Made by a program: the position numbers and the translations under genes
In this document: positions 7,866 through 15,896 of the stretch, one piece after another
How positions within the stretch are numbered: position 1 is the stretch's first letter
Layout of the letters: the number at the start of each line of letters is the position of its first letter
Assembly (NCBI RefSeq): GCF_029369745.1
Contig: NZ_CP120210.1
Coordinates: forward strand, 3,100,001-3,164,000
Source: Amycolatopsis sp. QT-25
Lineage (GTDB): Bacteria > Actinomycetota > Actinomycetes > Mycobacteriales > Pseudonocardiaceae
DNA length: 64,000 nucleotides
Reading direction: 5' to 3'
The notes under the pieces: generated by a model
Told to the model about the DNA's origin: nothing
What the model saw: the letters and a program-made list of their open reading frames with translations, nothing else
Databases searched by the model: none

Positions 7866-8462
7866 GTGTCCCGGGTGAAGGAATTCGACGTCGACGCGGC
7901 CTGCGATGCCGCACTGGAGTTGTTCTGGCGACAGGGGTACGAGGCCACCTCGGTCAGTGACCTCGTCGCCGAACTCGGCATCGGCAAGGCGAGTCTCTAT
8001 GCGACGTTCGGCACCAAGCACGAGCTGTACCTGACCGCCCTGAACCGCTACATCGCGAGGGGTAACGAACGGTTCGTCGAGGACTTCGCGGGGCCGGGGC
8101 CCGCGCTCGCGGGGGTGCGACGGCTCATTGAGCGCTACCTTGCCGAAATCCTCGGCGAAGCGGGACGCAAAGGCTGTTTCGTGGTCAACGCCGCCATGGA
8201 GATGATGCCGAGGGATCCCGAGGTCGCGAGAGTGGTGGAACGCAGCTGGTACGCGCTCGAACTCGCCTTGCGGATGGCGTTGAGCCGGGCCAAGGCTCAA
8301 GGCGAGCTCGACGCCGCCGCCGATCCCGAAGCTTTGGCCGGCTTCCTGCTCACCGTCCTGCAGGGCATGCGGGTGCTGGGCAAGGGGCCGGATCCCGCGG
8401 CGCGGGCACGTGCCACGGCGAAGCAGGCCATCGCGGTTCTCGAAACCGCTCGCCGACACTGA
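7866..8462 (+). CDS. TetR/AcrR-family transcriptional regulator
   Basis: A 198-residue protein beginning at GTG 7866. The N-terminal HTH is at about 7-55: DVDAACDAALELFWRQGYEATSV followed by ELGIGKASLYATFGTKHELYLTAL, which is the TetR signature. The C-terminal ligand domain contains GCFVVNAAMEMMPRDPEVARVVERS, a typical TetR_C_6/AcrR-like segment. The GACCGATCGGTC palindrome before it and the related site before the SDR suggest it represses itself and the short-chain dehydrogenase. The inducer is unknown, perhaps the SDR substrate. Confidence 0.88.
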   Translation: MSRVKEFDVDAACDAALELFWRQGYEATSVSDLVAELGIGKASLYATFGTKHELYLTALNRYIARGNERFVEDFAGPGPALAGVRRLIERYLAEILGEAGRKGCFVVNAAMEMMPRDPEVARVVERSWYALELALRMALSRAKAQGELDAAADPEALAGFLLTVLQGMRVLGKGPDPAARARATAKQAIAVLETARRH

Positions 8463-8468
8463 TAATAG

Positions 8469-8480
8469 AACGATCGGACC
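8469..8480. promoter_or_regulatory. Second copy of the TetR operator, before the SDR gene
   Basis: AACGATCGGACC followed by AGA matches the palindrome at 7832 in 10 of 12 positions. It lies 5 bp before the SDR start, where a bound repressor would block transcription or initiation. Confidence 0.5.
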
Positions 8481-8485
8481 AGAAA

Positions 8486-9265
8486 GTGGTTAATGTGTCT
8501 ACTGCGGGGGAACGTTTCAACGGCAAGGTCGTCCTGGTCACCGGGGGAGGTTCCGGGATCGGCCGCGCCACGGCGGCCGCGTTCGCGCGTGAAGGCGCTC
8601 AAGTCGTCGTTTCGGGCCGGGACGGCGAGAAACTGCGACAGACCGTGAAGGAGATCAAGGGAGAGGGCGGCGCCGCCGACAGGGTGATCGCGGATGTGAG
8701 CGTCAGCGCCGACGTCGAGCGTCTCGTCGCCGAAACCGTGCGGCGGCACGGCAAACTCGACATAGCGTTCAACAACGCCGGTGTCCTCGGCAGTCCCGCG
8801 CCGACGGCGGATCTCGACGAGGACGGCTTCGACGCCGTCGTGCGGACGAACCTCACGGGCACCTGGCTGTCCATGAAGCACGAGATCGCCCAGATGCGGG
8901 CGAACGGCGGGGGCGCCATCGTCAACATGTCGTCCAACATCGGCTCGCACCACCGCCTGCCGGGAATGGCCGCCTATGCCGCTTCGAAGGCCGCCGTGGA
9001 CGTGCTGACCCGCACCGCCGCCCGCGACCACATCGCCGAGGGCATCCGGATCAACGCGGTCAGCCCCGGCGCCACCGACACCGGCATGTCGTTCCGGCCC
9101 GGCGAGACCGAGACCGGCCGCGCCGAACGGCTCGGCGCGGTCATCCCGCTCGGCCGGATCGGCGCGGTCGAAGAGATCGCCGCGGCGGTCCTGTGGCTGG
9201 CCTCCGACGAGTCCGCGTACGTCGTGGGACACGACATCGTCCTGGACGGCGGCGCGAGCGCCTGA
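8486..9265 (+). CDS. Short-chain dehydrogenase/reductase (classical SDR)
   Basis: A 259-residue classical SDR. The NAD(P)-binding motif VTGGGSGIGRATAAAF is near residue 17, the NNAG motif is in FNNAGVLGSP (about 92), and the catalytic Ser and YxxxK are in NMSSNIGSH and YAASKAAVD (about 150-170). The C-terminus RINAVSPGATDTGM and VVGHDIVLDGGAS is typical. A GTG at 8486 is used as the start; GTG 8495 is an alternative. It is preceded by a likely TetR operator and is probably controlled by the regulator immediately upstream. Substrate unknown. Confidence 0.9.
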   Translation: MVNVSTAGERFNGKVVLVTGGGSGIGRATAAAFAREGAQVVVSGRDGEKLRQTVKEIKGEGGAADRVIADVSVSADVERLVAETVRRHGKLDIAFNNAGVLGSPAPTADLDEDGFDAVVRTNLTGTWLSMKHEIAQMRANGGGAIVNMSSNIGSHHRLPGMAAYAASKAAVDVLTRTAARDHIAEGIRINAVSPGATDTGMSFRPGETETGRAERLGAVIPLGRIGAVEEIAAAVLWLASDESAYVVGHDIVLDGGASA

Positions 9266-9268
9266 GGT

Positions 9269-11059
9269 TCAGCGGCGCGAAGGCAGCAGTTCCTGCATCT
9301 TCGTCTTGATTCCCTGGGTCACCAAGTGCCAGGCGTCGGGTTCGCCCTTGAGGACCGCTTCGGTCATCGACTTCATCTGCTCGAGGGTGGCGTGGGGCGG
9401 GATCGGCGGTACTTCGGGATCGCAGCGGACGTCGAGCACGGTCGGCACGTCGGCCGACAGCGCGACGTCCCACGCTTCGCCGAGCATGGCGGGATCGTCG
9501 ACGGCGATCCCGCCAAGGCCGACTTGCAGGGCGAAGTCCGAATAGGACACTTCCGGCAGGCTCTGCGAGGGTTCGAACCTCGGCGAGCCGCCCATGGCAC
9601 GCAGTTCCCAGGTGACCTGGTTCAGATCACCGTTGTGGAACACGCAGATGACACATCGCTGATCGGACCACGATTCGCGGTACCGGGCGATCGTCAGCAG
9701 TTCCGCCATCCCGTTCATCTGCATCGCGTCGTCGCCGACCAAGGCGATCACCGGCCGGTCGGGATGGGCGAACTTCGCACCGATCGCGTAGGGAACCCCG
9801 GATCCCATCGTCGCCAGCGTCCCGGAGAGCGTGCCCCGCATCCGGCCGCGCAGGCGGAGATTCCTGGCATACCAGTTGGTGGCCGAGCCGGAGTCGGCGG
9901 TGACGATGGCGTCTTCGGGGATCCGCTCGGACAGTTCGTGCACGATCCGCATCGGGTTCACCGGTTTCGCGTCCAGCATCGCCTGCCGGGTCACCGTCTC
10001 GTGCCAGCCGTCGACGTTCTTCTCGATCTTTTCCCGCCAGCTACGGTCGGGTTTGCGTTCCAGTAAGGGAATCAACCGGCGCAACGTGCTTTTCGCGTCG
10101 CCGAGCAGGTTGACCTCGGCCGGATAGCGCAGACCGAGGAACCGGGCATCGATGTCGATCTGGACGGCGCGTGCCTGGCCGAATTCCGGCAGGAACTGGG
10201 CGTACGGCATGTTCGAGCCGACGATCAGCAACGTGTCGCAGTCCCGCATCATCTCGTACGTCGGCCGCGTGCCGAGCAGACCGATCGAGCCGGTGACGTA
10301 CGGCAGGTCGTCGGACAGGACATCCTTGCCCAGCAACGCTTTCGCCACACCGGCGCCGGTGAGTTCGGCGACCTCGCGCAATTCGGTGACGGCACCGCGC
10401 CCGCCCTGTCCGACCAGGATCGCGACCTTCTCACCCGCGTTCAGCACCTCCGCGGCGCGAGTGACCTCCTCCGAAGGCGGGACGACACTGGCCCTCGGGT
10501 GGTCGGGCGGGGAGGACGGCACGTGTTTGAACTCGTGCCGCGGCGGATGGTAGGTCTCCTCCTGCACATCCGCCGGGATGATCAGCGCCGTGGGCGCGCG
10601 CTGCGCGATGGCCGTGCGAAAGGCGCGGTCGAGCGCGTTCGGCAACTGTTCGGGGACGTTCACCTCGACGAGGTACTCACTCGCGACGTCCTTGAACAGT
10701 GCCTGGAGATCCACCTCCTGCTGGTAACTGCCGCCCATCGCGCTGCGCGCCGTCTGCCCGACGATCGCCACCACCGGCACGTGGTCGAGTTTGGCGTCGT
10801 AAAGACCGTTGAGCAGGTGGATCGCCCCCGGACCGGACGTCGCCATGCAGACACCGGGTCGTCCGCTGAGTTTCGCGTATCCGACGGCCGCGAACGCCGC
10901 CATCTCTTCGTGCCGCGTCTGCACGAAGCGGGGTTCGTTCTCCGCCGCGCCGAACGCGCTCACCAGCCCGTTGATCCCGTCCCCGGGATAGGCGAAGACC
11001 TGCTCCACGTTCCATTCGCGCAGCCTGGCCAGCACATGGTCCGCAACGGTTTCGCTCAT
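9269..11059 (-). CDS. poxB: Thiamine-diphosphate enzyme of the pyruvate oxidase (PoxB) type
   Basis: A 596-residue protein of the acetolactate synthase/pyruvate oxidase family. The N-terminal ThDP pyrimidine domain has FAYPGDGINGL and the activating Glu in HEEMAAFAAVGYAKL; the middle FAD/NAD-type domain has AILVGQGGRGA; the C-terminal PP domain has GDDAMQMNGMAELLTI ... HNGDLNQVTWE, the Mg/diphosphate motif. PoxB-type enzymes decarboxylate pyruvate to acetate and pass electrons to membrane quinone. ATG 11059 is preceded at 9 nt by a stress-type -10 box, so the message is likely leaderless. It is followed along the chromosome by a hydrolase-like gene and NDH-2 on the same strand. Confidence 0.88.
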   Translation of the reverse strand: MSETVADHVLARLREWNVEQVFAYPGDGINGLVSAFGAAENEPRFVQTRHEEMAAFAAVGYAKLSGRPGVCMATSGPGAIHLLNGLYDAKLDHVPVVAIVGQTARSAMGGSYQQEVDLQALFKDVASEYLVEVNVPEQLPNALDRAFRTAIAQRAPTALIIPADVQEETYHPPRHEFKHVPSSPPDHPRASVVPPSEEVTRAAEVLNAGEKVAILVGQGGRGAVTELREVAELTGAGVAKALLGKDVLSDDLPYVTGSIGLLGTRPTYEMMRDCDTLLIVGSNMPYAQFLPEFGQARAVQIDIDARFLGLRYPAEVNLLGDAKSTLRRLIPLLERKPDRSWREKIEKNVDGWHETVTRQAMLDAKPVNPMRIVHELSERIPEDAIVTADSGSATNWYARNLRLRGRMRGTLSGTLATMGSGVPYAIGAKFAHPDRPVIALVGDDAMQMNGMAELLTIARYRESWSDQRCVICVFHNGDLNQVTWELRAMGGSPRFEPSQSLPEVSYSDFALQVGLGGIAVDDPAMLGEAWDVALSADVPTVLDVRCDPEVPPIPPHATLEQMKSMTEAVLKGEPDAWHLVTQGIKTKMQELLPSRR

Positions 11060-11068
11060 GGCCGCCGG

Positions 11069-11094
11069 ATACCGCCACCTTTCGGCGGCTAAAC
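11069..11094 (-). promoter_or_regulatory. SigB/SigF-type promoter for the pyruvate oxidase gene, leaderless
   Basis: GTTT (complement of 11091-11094), 16 bp, then CGGTAT (11069-11074), one base off GGGTAT. The -10 ends 9 nt before ATG 11059, the same spacing as the other leaderless genes. Confidence 0.55.
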
Positions 11095-11589
11095 GTCCTC
11101 GAGGATCTTGGTGATCCCCGCGACCACGTCCGGGTGCCCGAGGGGCAGCGGTGGCGGGATCCGGTTGTACGGCTCGCCGGTACTGTGGGGGAGGACGTCC
11201 ACCGCGGTCCCGCCGGATCGCACCCGCCCGGCCAGTTCGGAGGACTCGTCCGGCACCGGGTCGACCAACAGGACGTGGGACGCGACGCCCGGGTGTCGTT
11301 CGGCGAGCCTCAACGCGTCTCCGGCCGACTCGCCGGCGGCCACCACGTCGATCGGCGGGCCGCCGGGTTCCGCGTCGCCGAGCACGTCTTCGGCCTGGCT
11401 GAGGGCACCGTCGACCGGCAGCCTGCACCAGATCACCTGACGCTGGGCGGTGAGCGGCCGCCAGGTCGCCGGGAGTTCGCCGTGTTTGCCCTCGCCCGCG
11501 GGGTCGAGTACCAGCAGCTTCGCCCCGCTGTCACCGTCGGTGACCACCGCGGGGCCTTCGGCGCGGACGGGATCGGGTTCGGCGGTCAT
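11089..11589 (-). CDS. Small alpha/beta-hydrolase-like protein of unknown role
   Basis: A 166-residue protein between pyruvate oxidase and NDH-2. It has the look of a short alpha/beta-hydrolase fold: KLLVLDPAGEGKHGE, a nucleophile-elbow-like VVAAGESAGDALRLA (G-E-S-A-G, about residue 85), and HVLLVDPVPDES. An intact catalytic triad cannot be confirmed, since only the GxSxG-like elbow is visible and the domain is shorter than usual. The stop overlaps the -35 box of the next gene. Function unknown. Confidence 0.65.
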   Translation of the reverse strand: MTAEPDPVRAEGPAVVTDGDSGAKLLVLDPAGEGKHGELPATWRPLTAQRQVIWCRLPVDGALSQAEDVLGDAEPGGPPIDVVAAGESAGDALRLAERHPGVASHVLLVDPVPDESSELAGRVRSGGTAVDVLPHSTGEPYNRIPPPLPLGHPDVVAGITKILEDV

Positions 11590-11602
11590 GGGTGTCTCTC
11601 CT

Positions 11603-12898
11603 CTAGCAGTTCGTGCGGGGGAGTTCGGGGGAATCGGTGTCCAGCGGCACCGATCTCGAGCGGACGAGTCCTAATTGGACCGTCTGCCGCTTCGTCACCG
11701 TTTCGAGTGCCCAGTCGGTGGCGGTACGCAGCCGGTTGCCCGGCATGGCCAGCAGATGGTAGCCGCGGGTGACCGCCTTGGCGGCGAAGCCGGAAAGCGG
11801 GATGTGCAAGGGATTCGCCGCGGCCTGGCGGGCGCCGAGATCCACGACGAAGCCGAGATCGTGGTGCCGGTAGGTGCCGTGCGAACCGTGCCCGAGCGAC
11901 GCGGCCACGTTCCGCCCGGCGAGTTTGCCCTGCCGCTCGGCGTGCTGGGCCGTCATCGGTGTGTATTCGCCCGGCCTGGTCAGATCGGGGACGGCGGCCG
12001 CGTCCCCGCACGCGTAGACGTCACGCCGTCCGGGGACGTTCAGCTGCGCTGTCACGACGAGCCTGCCCTTGGCCGTCTTCATCCCCAGGGCTTCGATCAA
12101 CGGGTCCGGCCGGACACCGACGCACCACACGAGGGTGTGCGTGGGCACGGATTCGCCGGAGGTCAGCGTGACCCCTTTCGCGTCGGCGTTGTCGATCGAC
12201 GTCTTCATCAGCACCTCGACGTCGCGCTTCCGCAACACCTCGTCGGCGGTGTCGCCGAGCCGCCGGTCGAGTTCCGGCAGGACGCGTTCGGCCAGGTCCA
12301 GCAGCAGCCAGCGGATCTTCTGATCCTTCAGCTCGGGATGCCGGGCGGCGAGCGCGGTGGTGAACGCCGGCCCCTGCGCGGCGACCTCCGTACCGGTGTA
12401 GCCGGCACCGACCACGACGAACGTGCAACGCGCGTCGCGTTCCGCCTGATCCTCCGCGGAGGCGGCCAGTTCTATCTGGCGGGTGACGTGGTCCCGCAGA
12501 TAGAGGGCCTCGGGCAGGCCGCGGAAGCCGTGGGCGTACTCGGGCACGCCGGGGATCGGCAGCAGCTTGTTGACGCTGCCCGCGGCGAGCACGAGGCGGT
12601 CGTAACCGAGGGAACGTTCGCGGTCCTCGGGATCGACGTAGCTCACGCTGCGGGCGTCGAAGTCGACGGATCTGGCGGTGCCGAGCACCAGCCGCACCCC
12701 ACGCAACGTGCCGGGGATGGACACCGAAATCCGCCGTGGCTCGAGGATCCCGGCGGCGACTTCGGGCAGCAGGGGGAGGTAGAGAAAATAGTCGGTCGGG
12801 TTCAGCACGACGATCTCCGTGTCGTCGCCGACCGACTTGAGGAGGGTCTTGGCCGCGTTGTAGCCGGCGAACCCGCCTCCGACGATCACCACGCGCAT
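11603..12898 (-). CDS. ndh: NAD(P)/FAD-dependent oxidoreductase, type II NADH dehydrogenase (NDH-2)
   Basis: A 431-residue two-dinucleotide-binding flavoprotein. The FAD motif is at the start (MRVVIVGGGFAGYNAAKTL), the second binding motif near 165 is VVGAGYTGTEVA, and VYACGDAAAVPD near 305 closes the FAD site. The C-terminal segment from about 345 is the membrane-association region of NDH-2. NDH-2 passes electrons from NADH to quinone without pumping protons. The start ATG at 12898 is chosen over an upstream extension because the Rossmann strand begins immediately. Its neighbour pyruvate oxidase also feeds quinone, so the pair suggests an alternative respiratory input. Confidence 0.9.
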   Translation of the reverse strand: MRVVIVGGGFAGYNAAKTLLKSVGDDTEIVVLNPTDYFLYLPLLPEVAAGILEPRRISVSIPGTLRGVRLVLGTARSVDFDARSVSYVDPEDRERSLGYDRLVLAAGSVNKLLPIPGVPEYAHGFRGLPEALYLRDHVTRQIELAASAEDQAERDARCTFVVVGAGYTGTEVAAQGPAFTTALAARHPELKDQKIRWLLLDLAERVLPELDRRLGDTADEVLRKRDVEVLMKTSIDNADAKGVTLTSGESVPTHTLVWCVGVRPDPLIEALGMKTAKGRLVVTAQLNVPGRRDVYACGDAAAVPDLTRPGEYTPMTAQHAERQGKLAGRNVAASLGHGSHGTYRHHDLGFVVDLGARQAAANPLHIPLSGFAAKAVTRGYHLLAMPGNRLRTATDWALETVTKRQTVQLGLVRSRSVPLDTDSPELPRTNC

Positions 12899-12902
12899 GG
12901 GA

Positions 12903-13169
12903 TCAGTCCTCGGTGGGCCAGTCGCCGGTCGCCTTGCGGTAGCCGACCGCACCCGCCCGTGCCGTGGCGGCCTTGACCGCGCCGAAGATCGCGCCCTGTG
13001 CGGCGGCGGCGACGATCACCTGTGTCCAGGTGAAGTCGCGGTCCGTGGCGTCCGGCGCGTCCTCTTCGCCGCTCACTCGTTTCCAGATCTGCTTGAACGC
13101 CATCCCGGCGAGTATCCCGCCCGCGGCACTGACGACCATGTTCAGCGGCTTGTAGAGAACCTTGTTCAC
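12903..13169 (-). CDS. DUF4235-family small membrane protein
   Basis: An 88-residue protein beginning at GTG 13169, which overlaps the stop of the next upstream gene. It has a conserved pattern I recall as DUF4235: VNKVLYKPLNMVVSAAGGIL, then FKQIWKRVSGEED, and a second membrane segment VIVAAAAQGAIFGAVKAATARAG. Two transmembrane segments are predicted. It is the last of a three-gene set with DUF3618 and holin-like proteins that is common in actinobacteria; function not established. Confidence 0.82.
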   Translation of the reverse strand: MNKVLYKPLNMVVSAAGGILAGMAFKQIWKRVSGEEDAPDATDRDFTWTQVIVAAAAQGAIFGAVKAATARAGAVGYRKATGDWPTED

Positions 13170-13471
13170 GAGGAAGACCTCTTTCGCATGATCAGCCGGA
13201 TCACCACGAGCAGGGCGAGAACACCGGCGAAGAACGGCAGGGGATTGGCGCGGACGACTTCGGTGCCCTGGCGGAACTTCTCCGCCGCGGGCTCGGAAAC
13301 CTTCTCGGAGATCTTGGCGCTCGCCTCGTCGACCTTGGCGTCGAGGTTGTCGTTCACCCTCGACTTGACGTCCAGCTTCCGGCCGAGCGCGTCGAGCGTC
13401 TCGGTGAGCTCCTCGCGGGTCACGTCGCGATCCGCGCGGGCTTCTTCCGCGTTCTTGGGGAAATCGTTCAT
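13166..13471 (-). CDS. DUF3618-family protein
   Basis: A 101-residue protein with an N-terminal acidic and coiled helix region (ARADRDVTREELTETLDALGRKLDVKSRV), which is the DUF3618 signature, and one C-terminal membrane segment (PLPFFAGVLALLVVIRLIM). It starts inside the last bases of the holin-like gene and its own stop overlaps the DUF4235 start, so all three are translated together. Likely role is an envelope-associated stress protein, by context only. Confidence 0.85.
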   Translation of the reverse strand: MNDFPKNAEEARADRDVTREELTETLDALGRKLDVKSRVNDNLDAKVDEASAKISEKVSEPAAEKFRQGTEVVRANPLPFFAGVLALLVVIRLIMRKRSSS

Positions 13472-13881
13472 GAGCGCACTCCTTGCTTGACGGTCTCGAC
13501 GTCCTTGCGGACACCCGCGATGGCCTCTTCCGGCACCGGCGGGGTCCCGCTAGAGACCTCCTTCTTGCCGACGAGGGCGGCAAGGCCGCCGATCAGGAGC
13601 AGCGCCGCGCCGGTCACCACGGCCGCCAGCCAGGCGGGCATGACCAGGGCGAGCGCGAGGACCACCGCGGTGATCAGGGTGGCGAGGCCGAAGAGCGCGA
13701 AAACGCCCGCGGCACCGAACAATCCGGCGCCGACGCCCAGCTTCTTCCCCTTGTCCTGCAACTCGGCCACGGCGAGCCGCATTTCGTCGCGGACCAGGTG
13801 TTTGACCTCGTCGCTGAGGTCGGAGACCAGTTCGCCGACCGACTTTTCCGCGGACGGCTTCCGGTGGGCTTCTTCGATCAT
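13468..13881 (-). CDS. Phage-holin-like membrane protein (holin-X/DUF1469 superfamily)
   Basis: A 137-residue protein starting at ATG 13881 after a strong GGAGGTG site. The N-terminal amphipathic helix (SVGELVSDLSDEVKHLVRDEMRLAVAEL) is followed by two adjacent membrane segments (GVFALFGLATLITAVVLALALV and WLAAVVTGAALLLIGGLAAL in outline). This is the actinobacterial holin-superfamily pattern seen beside DUF3618. It is not a lysis gene by context. A stress-type promoter precedes it. Confidence 0.83.
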   Translation of the reverse strand: MIEEAHRKPSAEKSVGELVSDLSDEVKHLVRDEMRLAVAELQDKGKKLGVGAGLFGAAGVFALFGLATLITAVVLALALVMPAWLAAVVTGAALLLIGGLAALVGKKEVSSGTPPVPEEAIAGVRKDVETVKQGVRS

Positions 13882-13913
13882 GGGGCACCTCCTCGGAGCG
13901 TTCTGTCCGCCGG

Positions 13914-13939
13914 GTACCCGGCCTATCGGCCGGTCAATC
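13914..13939 (-). promoter_or_regulatory. SigB/SigF-type promoter for the holin/DUF3618/DUF4235 operon
   Basis: GATT, 16 bp, GGGTAC on the minus strand (-10 complement 13914-13919), 32 nt before ATG 13881. The -35 is the relaxed GNNT form. Confidence 0.55.
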
Positions 13940-13946
13940 ACGGCGT

Positions 13947-13972
13947 GTTTCACCCGGCTGAGCGTCGGGTAG
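13947..13972 (+). promoter_or_regulatory. SigB/SigF-type promoter for the SRPBCC gene at 14017
   Basis: GTTT (13947-13950), 16 bp, GGGTAG (13967-13972). A full match to the consensus, 44 nt before the start codon, and back to back with the holin operon promoter. Confidence 0.75.
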
Positions 13973-14016
13973 CCGAGAAGTGCCGGCTCGAAAAGACCGA
14001 ACCGACAGGAAGATGT

Positions 14017-14478
14017 ATGAGCACGATCACCGAAATGGTGGACGTCGAAGTCCCGGTGAAGACCGCGTACGACCAGTGGACCCAGTTCGAGAGCTTCCCC
14101 CAGTTCATGGAAGGTGTCGAAGAGATCCGCCAGATCGACGCGACCCGCACGCACTGGGTGACCAAGTTCGGTGGAGTGAGCCGGGAATTCGACGCGACGA
14201 TCACCGGACAACATCCCGATGAGCGCGTCGCGTGGACGTCCGAGTCCGGTCCCGACCACGCGGGCGTGATCACGTTCCATCGCCTCGACGACAACAAGAC
14301 CCGGATCACGGCGCAGATGGACATCGACCCGGAGGGTTTCGCCGAGAACGTCGCCGATAAACTCGGTGTGCTCGATCGCCGGATCAAGGGCGACATGAAG
14401 CGGTTCAAGGAGTTCATCGAGAGCCGTGGCCGCGGGTCCGGCGCGTGGCGCGGCGACGTGGACCGTCCCGGCAGCTGA
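14017..14478 (+). CDS. SRPBCC-family protein (cyclase/dehydrase-like)
   Basis: A 153-residue START-like protein of the type annotated as cyclase/dehydrase or YtpK-like in actinobacteria. It has MVDVEVPVKTAYDQWTQFESFPQFMEGV near the start, then HWVTKFGGVSREFDATITGQ, VAWTSESGPDHAGVITFHRL and a long C-terminal helix (KLGVLDRRIKGDMKRFKEFIE). The frame extends upstream without reason; ATG 14017 follows AGGAAG. It is driven by a consensus stress promoter and divergent from the holin operon. Ligand unknown. Confidence 0.82.
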   Translation: MSTITEMVDVEVPVKTAYDQWTQFESFPQFMEGVEEIRQIDATRTHWVTKFGGVSREFDATITGQHPDERVAWTSESGPDHAGVITFHRLDDNKTRITAQMDIDPEGFAENVADKLGVLDRRIKGDMKRFKEFIESRGRGSGAWRGDVDRPGS

Positions 14479-14509
14479 CCATGACCCGGAATCTTCCCTG
14501 GAAGACGGC

Positions 14510-14535
14510 GTTTTCCTGGGGGAGGTTCCGGGTAT
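14510..14535 (+). promoter_or_regulatory. SigB/SigF-type promoter for the membrane protein at 14575
   Basis: GTTT (14510-14513), 16 bp, GGGTAT (14530-14535): the perfect mycobacterial SigF consensus, 39 nt before the ATG. Confidence 0.75.
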
Positions 14536-14574
14536 CTCCGGGAGTGAGGTCCACTACGAAGGGAGCGTTCCGGC

Positions 14575-15033
14575 ATGACTACCAACGCATATGTGGCCTT
14601 CCTCGTCATCGGGGTGGCGCTGGTCATGCTCGACGGTCTGATCATCTACCAGAGCGGTAAGCGCTACCTGCAGGGTTCCCAGGGCGACCCGGCCGCGGGC
14701 GCGTCGATGACGTGGCTCGTGACGGTGTTGTTCCATCTCGCGACGCTGGGTGTCCTGGCGCTGCTGTCGACCGTCGACATCGGGGGCAGCGACCTTCCGG
14801 GTGTGGTGGGCAGGCTGGGCGTTCTGCTGCTGGTCCTGGCCGTCGCGCACGCGATCACCCTGAGCGTGCTTTCGCGCATCCGTGGTGAGCAGGAGGCCGA
14901 AGCGGTGATCAACCGGCCCAGGCGTGTCGAGCCCGAGCAGCAGGGCACGACGGTGACGCCGGTGCCCGGTCAGGACGGTCGGTACCCGGCCGCGAGCCCG
15001 TCCATCGAACAGCGGGCTCCGTACACGACGTAG
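14575..15033 (+). CDS. Small integral membrane protein, unknown function
   Basis: A 152-residue protein with three membrane segments (about 5-25 AYVAFLVIGVALVML, about 45-65 TWLVTVLFHLATLGVLALL, about 80-103 LGVLLLVLAVAHAITLSVL) and a polar, Pro/Gln-rich cytosolic or external tail of about 45 residues (PEQQGTTVTPVPGQ). I recognise no named family. It has its own perfect stress-type promoter, so it is probably part of the general stress response. It ends before the hairpin at 15203-15245. Confidence 0.75.
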   Translation: MTTNAYVAFLVIGVALVMLDGLIIYQSGKRYLQGSQGDPAAGASMTWLVTVLFHLATLGVLALLSTVDIGGSDLPGVVGRLGVLLLVLAVAHAITLSVLSRIRGEQEAEAVINRPRRVEPEQQGTTVTPVPGQDGRYPAASPSIEQRAPYTT

Positions 15034-15202
15034 GAAGGCGAGTGCCGGCAGGAGATTCCGCCGTGCACGAGAGCGAAGACCGACGGTGGGACGGGCGAGC
15101 GCCGTGACGATCCGGAACCGGTCGCGGGTGAGGCGCACGGGCGGCACGAGCCGATGTCCAGGGGACACGATCCACTCGAACCCGCTCGACCGTTGAGTAC
15201 GG

Positions 15203-15245
15203 GAAGACCCCTTTCATGGCGTTAAGCGCGGTGAAAGGGGCCTTC
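15203..15245. terminator. Hairpin between converging genes (GAAGGCC family)
   Basis: GAAGACCCCTTTCA and TGAAAGGGGCCTTC pair around a 15-nt loop with one mismatch. It lies between the membrane protein and the converging reductase gene and is likely a bidirectional terminator. There is no U-tract. Confidence 0.6.
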
Positions 15246-15250
15246 GCGTG

Positions 15251-15832
15251 TCAACGGCGTACCCGATAGCTCAGGTGAAGCACCCGGTCGCCTGGGATCA
15301 CCACGGCAGGATCCTCCAGGAGGCGCCGCGCGTCGACCGGCCCGAAGTAGCGTTTGCCGGATCCGAACACCACGGGTACGACGTCCATGCGCACCTCGTC
15401 GACCAGGCCCGCGGCAAGGATCTGGCCACCGACGTCGCCGGCCGCGACCTCGACCACCCGGTCACCCGCGAGCTCCTGCGCCTTGGCCACGGCCGCTTCG
15501 ACGCCGTCAACGAAGTGAAACGGCGCTTCCGGGTCCCAGCTTTCGGGCGCGGGCCGATGTGTCACGACGACCACGTGGTCGATCCCGCTCGGAGGCTTGC
15601 CGTCCCAGCCGTCCGTGAGGTCGAAAACGTGCCGGCCGGCGATGGTCACCCCGATTTCGTCCCAGTACGGCCGGGTGTGGTCGTAGGACCGCTGCGACAC
15701 CTTCAGCATGCCGCTCTCGTCCAAGGGGACGTCACCGGCGGACAACCAGTCGAACAGTGGTCCGGGCTGGTCGTTCTCGTCCGCGACGAAGCCGTCCACC
15801 GACACCGAGCCGTACATGACCACCTTGCCCAC
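15251..15832 (-). CDS. Dihydrofolate reductase-family protein (RibD C-terminal-like)
   Basis: A 193-residue protein of the RibD_C/YyaP type: KVVMYGSVSVDGFVADEND at the N-terminus, a middle GVTIAGRHVFDLTDGWDG, DHVVVVTHRPAPE, VVEVAAGDVGGQILAAGLVDEVRMDVVPVV in two parts, and GSGKRYFGP near the end. Proteins of this kind are NADPH-dependent reductases of unknown substrate. It stands alone, converging with the upstream membrane protein gene, with no stress-type promoter visible. Confidence 0.88.
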   Translation of the reverse strand: MGKVVMYGSVSVDGFVADENDQPGPLFDWLSAGDVPLDESGMLKVSQRSYDHTRPYWDEIGVTIAGRHVFDLTDGWDGKPPSGIDHVVVVTHRPAPESWDPEAPFHFVDGVEAAVAKAQELAGDRVVEVAAGDVGGQILAAGLVDEVRMDVVPVVFGSGKRYFGPVDARRLLEDPAVVIPGDRVLHLSYRVRR

Positions 15833-15896
15833 GGGCGCTCCTCTGCTGGGGGAGCCCTCAAATTAGCGTGTCGTGAGCTGTCGCTCTTGTAAGAAA

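Noticed and set aside
13468..13881. Prophage lysis cassette from the holin-like gene
   Set aside because: It lies with DUF3618 and DUF4235 genes and no endolysin or phage structural gene; the family is common in host stress operons.
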